Source: Halomonas beimenensis
GTDB lineage: Bacteria; Pseudomonadota; Gammaproteobacteria; Pseudomonadales; Halomonadaceae
Reading direction: 5' to 3'
DNA: 64,000 bases
Assembly: GCF_002549795.1 (NCBI RefSeq)
Contig: NZ_CP021435.1
Span: 2,108,001-2,172,000, forward strand
A model generated the notes under the pieces. That model saw only the letters and a list, made by a program, of their open reading frames with translations. It made no database searches and was not told the origin of the DNA. A program made the position numbers and the translations under genes. Shown here piece by piece: positions 56,686 to 64,000 of the stretch. Positions within the stretch are counted from its first letter, which is position 1. Every line of letters starts with the position of its first letter.

Positions 56686-57181
56686 GGTCATGACCGTGAT
56701 GGTGATCGTGATGACGGTGGTGATGGCCGCCCTCCCCGGCCCGGGCATAGGCGCCGGGCTCGGGATCGAAGGGCGCTTCGTGATGCTCGAGCCGCGCGCC
56801 CAGGCGCCGGGCCAGTTCCTCCAGCACGTGATCCGGCGGGAAGCGCACCCAGCCGAGGCCATCGGCGTCGACGCCGATCGCCAGTTGCACGTGGCGGTTG
56901 CCCAGGTGATAGCTCAGCCGCGCCAGCGGCAGGCCCGCCTCGAGGCGCGCGGTGACCACCGGCTCCGCCGCGGCCTGGACGCGGATCGTCTGGCCGGCCT
57001 CGCCGGCCAGCCCGTCGCCATGGCGCAGTACCGGCCCGCGGTCGAGGAAGATCCCGAGCTCGCGGCCGCCATCGGAGGTGGCCTTGAAGCGCCCTCGGGT
57101 GCGGGTCGCGTAGTCGAGGGTCAGGCTGCCCGCGCCGGCGCTCGCCGCGATCGGCCCCAGGCGTTCGATCAGTTTCCACAT
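56675..57181 (-). CDS. ureE: Urease nickel metallochaperone UreE
   Basis: A 168-aa protein with an N-terminal peptide-binding domain, a central metal-binding domain with Y-H-L-G-N-R-H, and a His-rich tail (H-H-H-R-H-H-D-H-H-H-G-H-D-H-A-H). The tail stores or delivers nickel. Start M-W-K-L-I-E-R-L. It is separated from ureC by 147 bases of heptamer repeats. Confidence 0.92.
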   Translation of the reverse strand: MWKLIERLGPIAASAGAGSLTLDYATRTRGRFKATSDGGRELGIFLDRGPVLRHGDGLAGEAGQTIRVQAAAEPVVTARLEAGLPLARLSYHLGNRHVQLAIGVDADGLGWVRFPPDHVLEELARRLGARLEHHEAPFDPEPGAYARAGEGGHHHRHHDHHHGHDHAH

Positions 57182-57200
57182 GGCAATTTCCTCGAGTCCG

Positions 57201-57328
57201 GGTGAGGTGTGAGGGGTTTGGGGTGACTTCCAACGCCTCACTCCTAACCCCTTACCCCTCACCTCTTCCCTCTGCCCTCTTCCAGCTTGCAGCTTGCAGC
57301 TTGCAGCTTGCAGCTTGCAGCTTGCAGC

Positions 57329-57329
<1 letters not shown>
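57201..57329. repeat. Seven-base periodic array between ureC and ureE
   Basis: GCTTGCA occurs six times at 57285-57326. The seven-base register continues upstream as degenerate units CCTCACT, CCTAACC, CCTTACC, CCTCACC, TCTTCCC, TCTGCCC and TCTTCCA (57236-57284). Farther left, GGTGAGG, TGTGAGG, GGTTTGG and GGTGACT (57201-57228) are their complements, so the flank can fold back. Confidence 0.85.
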
Positions 57330-59040
<1,711 letters not shown>

Positions 59041-59044
<4 letters not shown>

Positions 59045-59370
59045 GACGTCTCTCCTGAATCGCCGTCCAGGGCCCCCATCACCTCGCCGCGGAAGCCGAA
59101 GACGTGCCGACAGCCGGCGAAGGGGATCAGCGTGACCTCCCGAGCCTGCCCGGGCTCGAAGCGGATCGCCGTGCCCGCGGCCACGTCCAGGCGCCGGCCG
59201 CGGGCCTGGGCCCGGTCGAAGACCAGCGCCGGGTTGGCCTCGGCGAAGTGATAATGGGAGCCGACCTGGACCGGCCTATCGCCGGTATTGGCCACCTCGA
59301 GGGTGATCCGCGTGCGCCCCTCGCAGAGCGCGATCTCGCCGTCCTGAAGCCGATATTCACCGGGTATCAT
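59041..59370 (-). CDS. ureB: Urease beta subunit
   Basis: A 109-aa structural subunit with the family start M-I-P-G-E-Y, the core stretch [18 protein letters not shown] and R-F-E-P-G-Q. It lies between ureA and ureC and is translationally coupled to ureC. Confidence 0.95.
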
Positions 59371-59392
59371 GTCGTGGCTCCTTGCAGTCGCC

Positions 59393-59455
59393 GTGAGAGG
59401 TCAGGGGTTGGTGGTGAGGCGTCTCCATCGCCCTCGCTCCCTACACCTCCCCCTT
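59393..59455. repeat. Degenerate seven-base periodic stretch between ureA and ureB
   Basis: Units GTGAGAG, GTCAGGG, GTTGGTG, GTGAGGC, then pyrimidine-rich TCGCCCT, CGCTCCC, TACACCT and CCCCCTT keep a seven-base register. This is a weaker version of the ureC-ureE array. Confidence 0.45.
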
Positions 59456-59461
59456 TCCAGT

Positions 59462-59764
59462 TCACACAATCGGGTCGTGGATCGTGACCAGCTTGGTCCC
59501 ATCGGGAAAGGTCGCCTCGACCTGCACCTGATCGACCATCTCGGCCACCCCCTCCATGACGTCGTCGCGGCCGAGGATCTCGCGGCCCTCCCCCATCAGC
59601 TCGGCCACGCTGCGCCCGTCCCGGGCACCTTCGAGGACGTGGCAGCTGATCAGCGCCACCGCCTCCGGATAGTTCAGCTTCAGGCCGCGATCGCGGCGCC
59701 GCTCGGCCAGCAGGCCGGCGGTGAACAGCAGCAGCTTGTCCTTGTCTCTCGGGGTCAGTTCCAT
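59462..59764 (-). CDS. ureA: Urease gamma subunit
   Basis: A 100-aa structural subunit beginning [14 protein letters not shown], with [10 protein letters not shown] and V-P-E-V-Q-type C-terminus (here [20 protein letters not shown]). GGGAG precedes the start. A longer frame runs into the upstream heptamer array and is rejected. Confidence 0.95.
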   Translation of the reverse strand: MELTPRDKDKLLLFTAGLLAERRRDRGLKLNYPEAVALISCHVLEGARDGRSVAELMGEGREILGRDDVMEGVAEMVDQVQVEATFPDGTKLVTIHDPIV

Positions 59765-59796
59765 GTCGGCGGCTCCCTCATCATGAGTTGGTTCGG

Positions 59797-59845
59797 GCTT
59801 CGAGCTTCGAGCTTCGAGCTTCGAGCTTCGAGCTTCGAGCTTCGA
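59797..59845 (+). repeat. Heptanucleotide array (GCTTCGA)x7 between ureD and ureA
   Basis: Seven perfect copies. The unit differs from the purN and ureC-ureE unit by two bases but has the same length and intergenic placement. Confidence 0.95.
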
Positions 59846-59899
59846 CAAGATGGTGCTCGATGCCCGTAGCGCGTCGCTCGCAGCCGAGGCGAAGCCTCG

Positions 59900-60805
59900 T
59901 CAGGTCCTCCAGATCCGTGGCACACAGGCCTCGCGCCCCGCCAGCCGGGGTCGCAGCACCTCCCAGGCCCGCTGGCAGAGCGACCAGGCGACGTTGCGCT
60001 CGTGCCCCAGGTAGCGCAGCAGCAGCACCCCCTGACGCGCCGTCACCGCCCACTCGCGGCTCGCCGGCAACGCCTCGCGCAGGGCCTCGATCGCACCGGC
60101 TTCGTCGTCGAGCCCCACCGCCCAGAGCGTCGCCTGGACGCCGGTCCCGCCCTGCCCCCAGGCGCCACGGAAGCGGCGATGGGTCGGGTCGAGCACCTGA
60201 CGCTCCCACCAGAGCGGGTGGCCGTCGCGGGTCAGGCGAAAGCGCTGCTCGATGGCCCCCGACACATAGGGCAGCTCGCTCGCCAATCGGCCCAGCACCA
60301 GCACCTCCCAGCCCAGGCAGCGGGCGTTGCCGGTGAGCTCGATGTCGGTGACCTGGCTGCCCCGAGAGCCATCGAAGGCGATCGTCTCCTGGGGCAGCCA
60401 TTCCAGCAGCGCGTCCTCGGCCACGCAGAGCCGGGTGCGCTGATGCCAGCGCACGCCTCGGCTGTCGGCGCGATAGAGCTTGTTGGCCGCCGGCGTGGTG
60501 AGCAGGGCATGAGCGCCGGATAACAGCGTGGCCTCGATGGCGAGCTCGTCGCCGCTGACCAGCCCCCCGGGCGGGTGCAGCAGATAGACATGGCAGGCGC
60601 CGGAACGACCCGCCTGGTCGGGGACCTCCGGGTAGAAGGGACGCTGGACCCGCAGCGGGCCCCGATGGCGAGCCTTGAGCAACCGGGTACGGCCGTCGGC
60701 GCGAGCATCGAAGTCCAGTGCCAGCTTCGCCGCCCAGCGACGCTCGTCGTCGAAGCGGTGGCCCGACTCGGTGGGCGACGGTAGGGCAGGCGGGATGGCG
60801 GTCAT
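59900..60805 (-). CDS. ureD: Urease accessory protein UreD
   Basis: A 301-aa scaffold that recruits UreF and UreG to apo-urease. Family stretches are R-H-R-G-P-L-R-V-Q-R-P-F-Y-P-E, H-P-P-G-G-L-V-S-G-D and T-T-P-A-A-N-K-L-Y-R. It is the first gene of the ure operon, about 40 bases after a sigma-54 promoter motif, with AGGA before the ATG. Confidence 0.94.
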   Translation of the reverse strand: MTAIPPALPSPTESGHRFDDERRWAAKLALDFDARADGRTRLLKARHRGPLRVQRPFYPEVPDQAGRSGACHVYLLHPPGGLVSGDELAIEATLLSGAHALLTTPAANKLYRADSRGVRWHQRTRLCVAEDALLEWLPQETIAFDGSRGSQVTDIELTGNARCLGWEVLVLGRLASELPYVSGAIEQRFRLTRDGHPLWWERQVLDPTHRRFRGAWGQGGTGVQATLWAVGLDDEAGAIEALREALPASREWAVTARQGVLLLRYLGHERNVAWSLCQRAWEVLRPRLAGREACVPRIWRT

Positions 60806-60845
60806 CGACGGGTCCTGTGGGTCCGGTGGCGGTTACCGGTTCCCC

Positions 60846-60861
60846 AGCAAGTCACGTACCA
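60846..60861 (-). promoter_or_regulatory. Sigma-54 promoter of the urease operon
   Basis: TGGTACG, four bases, then TTGCT on the minus strand matches the sigma-54 consensus TGGCACG-N4-TTGCW with one change. The predicted start lies about 30 bases before ureD. Nitrogen control through NtrC is expected. Confidence 0.8.
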
Positions 60862-60936
60862 AACTGGCAATTGTTCCAAAATATCGTTTTCGTACAATGA
60901 CTTGACTTGTACACAACCCGGTAGACAATCGCATCA

Positions 60937-60980
60937 TTGCACCACTGAGGCTCGTGCTGCGCCTTGCTTGCGCACCAATA
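60937..60980 (-). promoter_or_regulatory. Possible NtrC half-sites upstream of ureD
   Basis: TTGCACCAC (60937-60945) and GCGCACCAATA (60970-60980) resemble halves of the NtrC site TGCACC-N5-GGTGCA. They lie about 80-120 bases upstream of the sigma-54 motif, a usual enhancer distance, but neither is a full palindrome. Confidence 0.35.
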
Positions 60981-61069
60981 TCGATCGACGACATGTCTCT
61001 CGCACCAGGATGACGCATGGCGCCCCTCGTCGCCGACGCCCCGAGTGCGCGCCGAAGCGGCCGCCCGAC

Positions 61070-61768
61070 TCAGACGGTCAGATGGGTCTTGATGAGACCG
61101 TCGTCGAGCTCGTCGATGGTCCCCTCGGCGACCGGGCGGCCACGATCCATGATCGCGAAGCGGTCGGCGTACTTGCGGGCGAAGGGCAGCTTCTGCTCGA
61201 CCAGCAGCACGGACAGGCCGTCCTCGCGGATCAGCCGCCGGATCACCTCACCGATCTGGGCGACGATATTGGGCTGGATGCCCTCCCCCGGCTCGTCGAG
61301 AATCAGCAGCCTGGGCTCCAGCACCAGGGCGCGACCGATGGCCAGCTGCTGCTGCTGGCCGCCGGACAGGTCGCCGCCGCGCCGATGACGCATCTCGTCG
61401 AGCACCGGGAACAGCTCGAAGATACGCTCGGGAATCCGTCGCACGCCGTCGCCTCGCGCCGCCAGACCGGTACGCAGGTTTTCCTCGACGGTCAGCAGCG
61501 GGAAGATCTGGCGCCCCTGGGGCACGTAGCCGATGCCCAGCCGCGAACGATCCTCCACACGTTTCTTCGTCAGCTCCACGTCATCGGCGTAGCGGATGAG
61601 GCCCGAGGCTACCGCGACCTCGCCCATCACCGCCTTCATCAGGGTGCTCTTGCCCACCCCGTTGCGGCCCATCACGCAGGTGCACTGGCCGGCCGGCACC
61701 TCGAGGTCGACGCCCCACAGGGTGTGGCTCTCGCCGTAGTACTGATCGAGTGCGCGAATGCTCAGCAT
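61070..61768 (-). CDS. urtE: Urea ABC transporter ATPase UrtE
   Basis: A 232-aa LivF-type ATPase. Walker A is GRNGVGKST, the signature LSGGQQQQLAIGRAL and Walker B LLILDEPGEGIQP. It powers high-affinity urea uptake with UrtABCD. The start (MLSIRALDQYYG) overlaps the urtD stop by one base; a longer frame is antisense. It ends the urt operon about 265 bases before ureD. Confidence 0.93.
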   Translation of the reverse strand: MLSIRALDQYYGESHTLWGVDLEVPAGQCTCVMGRNGVGKSTLMKAVMGEVAVASGLIRYADDVELTKKRVEDRSRLGIGYVPQGRQIFPLLTVEENLRTGLAARGDGVRRIPERIFELFPVLDEMRHRRGGDLSGGQQQQLAIGRALVLEPRLLILDEPGEGIQPNIVAQIGEVIRRLIREDGLSVLLVEQKLPFARKYADRFAIMDRGRPVAEGTIDELDDGLIKTHLTV

Positions 61769-62598
61769 CAGGCGTCCTCCTCCGTGCCCAGATAGACTTC
61801 GACCACCTTCGGATCGCTCGACACCTGATCCATGCTGCCCTCGGCCAGCACGCTGCCCTGGTGCAGCACGGTCACGGTGCGCGCGATCGAGCGTACGAAG
61901 CCCATGTCGTGTTCGACCACCACCACCGACTGCCGGCCGGCCAGGCCGGTGAGCAGCTCGGCGGTGCGTTCCATTTCCTGTTCGGTCATCCCCGCCACCG
62001 GCTCGTCGACCAGCAGTAGCCGCGGGCGCTGCATCAGCAGCATGCCGATCTCCAGCCACTGCTTCTGGCCATGGGAGAGGATGCCGGCGAGCCGGTCGCG
62101 GTGCTCGGCCAGGCCGATGGTGACCAGTACCTCGTCGATGCGTTCCCGCGCCTCGCCGGAGAGCCGGGCGGTCAGCGTCGGCCAGAGGCGCTTGTCGGCG
62201 GCCATGGCGAGCTCGAGGTTCTCGAACACCGACAAGGCCTCGAAGGTGGTCGGCTTCTGGAACTTGCGGCCGATACCGAGGCTCGCGATCTCGGGCTCGT
62301 TCATGGTCAGCAGGTCGTGGCGACTGCCGAACCACACCGAACCGTGATCGGGCCGGGTCTTGCCGGTGATGATGTCCATCATGGTGGTCTTGCCGGCCCC
62401 GTTGGGGCCGATGATGCAGCGCAGCTCACCGTCGTCGATGGTCAGGTTCAGGTTGTCGATGGCGCGGAAGCCGTCGAAGCTGACGCTGACATCTTCCAGG
62501 TAAAGGATGGGGCCGTGGCGCACGTCTACCGGCGAGCGCGCCGGCGCCATGAAGTCGAAGACGCGATCGCGATTGGCCATCTCCCTGAGCAGGTTCAT
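61768..62598 (-). CDS. urtD: Urea ABC transporter ATPase UrtD
   Basis: A 276-aa LivG-type ATPase with Walker A GPNGAGKTT, the G-R-K-F-Q-K-P-T motif typical of UrtD, signature LSHGQKQWLEIG and Walker B LLLVDEPVAGM. It pairs with UrtE. The start (MNLLREMAN) overlaps urtC by four bases. Confidence 0.93.
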   Translation of the reverse strand: MNLLREMANRDRVFDFMAPARSPVDVRHGPILYLEDVSVSFDGFRAIDNLNLTIDDGELRCIIGPNGAGKTTMMDIITGKTRPDHGSVWFGSRHDLLTMNEPEIASLGIGRKFQKPTTFEALSVFENLELAMAADKRLWPTLTARLSGEARERIDEVLVTIGLAEHRDRLAGILSHGQKQWLEIGMLLMQRPRLLLVDEPVAGMTEQEMERTAELLTGLAGRQSVVVVEHDMGFVRSIARTVTVLHQGSVLAEGSMDQVSSDPKVVEVYLGTEEDA

Positions 62599-63737
62599 GA
62601 GTTCGCTCCTTGCGCGGATGTCTCGGTCGCCTCGCCGTCGCGACGGCGACGCAGCGTCTCCAGCAGGCCGGCCACGCCCTTCGGCAGCAGCACCGTGACC
62701 ACCACGAAGAGCCCGCCGAGGGCGAACAGCCAGGCCTCCGGCATCACGCCGGTAAACACCGTCTTGGCGTAGTTGACCACGAGTGCCCCGATCACCGCGC
62801 CGTAGAGGGTGCCGCGACCGCCCAGGGCCACCCACAGCACCACCTCGATGGAGAAGATGGGCGAGAACTCGCCGGGGTTGATGATGCCGACCTGTGGCAC
62901 GTACAGGGCGCCGGCCACCCCGGCGAGCATCGCCGAGACCACGAACACGAACAGCTGCACGCGCTCGACGCGATAGCCGAGGAAGCGCGTGCGCGCCTCG
63001 GCGTCGCGGCAGGCCACGCTGACCCGCCCCAGCTTGCTGGCGACGATGGCCCGGCACAGCACGTAGCCCAGCGCCAGCGCAACCCCGGAGGCCAGGAACA
63101 GTCCCAGCCGCGTGGCATCGCCGCGCAGGTCGAAGCCGAGCAGCTCCTTGAAGTCGGTCAGGCCGTTGTTGCCGCCGAAGCCCATCTCGTTGCGGAAGAA
63201 GGCCAGCATCAGCGCGAAGGTCAGCGCCTGGGTGATGATCGACAGGTACACCCCGGTGACCCGCGAGCGGAACGCCAGGAAGCCGAACACCAGCGCCAGG
63301 ATCCCCGGCGCCAGCAGCACCATCAGGAAGGCGAACCAGGCCATGTCGAAGCCGTGCCAGTACCAGGGCAGGCGATCCCAGTCGAGGAACACCATGAAGT
63401 CCGGTAATACGGGGTCCCCGTACACCCCGCGATCCCCGATCTGGCGCATCAGGTACATGCCCATGGCGTAGCCGCCCAGGGCGAAGAAGGCGCCATGGCC
63501 GAGGCTCAGGATGCCGAGATAGCCCCACACCAGGTCCAGCGCCACGGCCAGCAGCGCGAAGCTCAGGTACTTGCCGAGCAGGGTCACGGTATAGGTCGAA
63601 ACGTGCAGCGGATGCCCCGCCGGCACGACCAGGTTGAGCAGCGTCACGACCGCCAGCGCGGCCAGCAACACGCCGAGGAAGATCTGCGTCGAGCGCTCGC
63701 GGAACGGCCGCGACAGCCAGGATCTCGAAGCCAGCAT
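62595..63737 (-). CDS. urtC: Urea ABC transporter permease UrtC
   Basis: A 380-aa LivM-type permease with about ten membrane segments, including L-D-L-V-W-G-Y-L-G-I-L-S-L-G-H-G-A-F-F-A-L-G-G-Y-A-M-G-M-Y, the family hallmark, and G-R-G-T-L-Y-G-A-V-I-G-A near the end. It begins three bases after urtB. Confidence 0.93.
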   Translation of the reverse strand: MLASRSWLSRPFRERSTQIFLGVLLAALAVVTLLNLVVPAGHPLHVSTYTVTLLGKYLSFALLAVALDLVWGYLGILSLGHGAFFALGGYAMGMYLMRQIGDRGVYGDPVLPDFMVFLDWDRLPWYWHGFDMAWFAFLMVLLAPGILALVFGFLAFRSRVTGVYLSIITQALTFALMLAFFRNEMGFGGNNGLTDFKELLGFDLRGDATRLGLFLASGVALALGYVLCRAIVASKLGRVSVACRDAEARTRFLGYRVERVQLFVFVVSAMLAGVAGALYVPQVGIINPGEFSPIFSIEVVLWVALGGRGTLYGAVIGALVVNYAKTVFTGVMPEAWLFALGGLFVVVTVLLPKGVAGLLETLRRRRDGEATETSAQGANS

Positions 63738-63740
63738 GGA

Positions 63741-64000
63741 TCAGCCCTCCGCCGCCCGGCCCTTCTGCGGAAAGAGTCCACGGGGGCGTTTCTGGATGAA
63801 CAGGATGATGAACACGAGCACCAGGATCTTGGCCAGCACCGCGCCGGCCCAGGGCTCGAGCACCTGGTTGATGACGCCCAGCGACAGCCCGGCCACCAGG
63901 GTGCCCCACAGGTTTCCCACGCCGCCGAACACCACCACCATGAACGAATCGATGATGTAGTTCTGGCCGAGGTTGGGCCCCACGTTGGTGAGCTGGGACA
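63741..64000 (-). CDS. urtB: Urea ABC transporter permease UrtB, C-terminal part
   Basis: About 86 residues at the C-terminus of a LivH-type permease, cut by the window edge. The visible part reads S-Q-L-T-N-V-G-P-N-L-G-Q-N-Y-I-I-D-S-F and then V-V-V-F-G-G-V-G-N-L-W-G-T-L, ending R-P-R-G-L-F-P-Q-K-G-R, typical of UrtB. The rest of the gene, and probably urtA, lie to the right. Confidence 0.92.
   Translation of the reverse strand, partial: SQLTNVGPNLGQNYIIDSFMVVVFGGVGNLWGTLVAGLSLGVINQVLEPWAGAVLAKILVLVFIILFIQKRPRGLFPQKGRAAEG

Overview
The window is GC-rich chromosomal DNA from a heterotrophic gammaproteobacterium. The mix of genes (an ectoine-type binding protein, a phasin, a urea transporter with urease, a glycerol ABC importer, Hda, YihY) and the overall protein style suggest Halomonas or a close relative. 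That placement is inference; no 16S gene is present. No phage, IS element or CRISPR array was seen.

Layout. 86-4054: glutaryl-CoA dehydrogenase, a MATE exporter and a uracil/xanthine permease. 4182-12023: a minus-strand operon for glycerol use, glpS-glpT-glpP-glpQ-DUF2160-glpV-glpD. 12389-16200: nucleobase salvage (upp, ung, gpt, apt, NCS2 permease). 16367-20580: ribE, then metNIQ behind a SAM-II-like riboswitch and terminator, then a free-methionine-(R)-sulfoxide reductase. 21519-21796: three tandem tRNA-Val(GAC). 21900-26028: glpK, glpR and a second glpD. 26306-41876: a gene set that reads as a complete sulfoquinovose (SQ) sulfo-Entner-Doudoroff pathway. 41979-54699: housekeeping and miscellaneous genes (fumC, phasin, orphan binding protein, hda, AI-2E, purMN, dcd, mrp, coiled-coil protein, yihY, PLD protein). 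54799-64000: ureDABCEFG downstream of urtBCDE, with a sigma-54 promoter in front of ureD.

The SQ region is the most notable part. It holds a LamB-like porin, a LacI-family regulator, a TauE-type exporter, a GH31 sulfoquinovosidase carrying the diagnostic K-E-R-W-Y set, SQ dehydrogenase (SDR), sulfolactaldehyde dehydrogenase, sulfogluconolactonase, mutarotase, KDSG aldolase and sulfogluconate dehydratase on the minus strand, and a divergent TRAP transporter. Near-identical palindromes (core TCGTAGCGCTACGA) stand before the porin, before the catabolic operon and before the TRAP genes, tying all three to one regulator. The expected products are pyruvate, used for growth, and sulfolactate, probably exported, because no sulfolactate lyase is present here.

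Glycerol use is likewise tied together. GlpR-type operators lie near glpS, glpK and glpD2. No GlpF facilitator is present, so uptake probably depends on the ABC importer, whose two ATPases appear to form one canonical and one degenerate ATP site. Heptanucleotide repeat arrays occur after purN and in several gaps of the urease operon.
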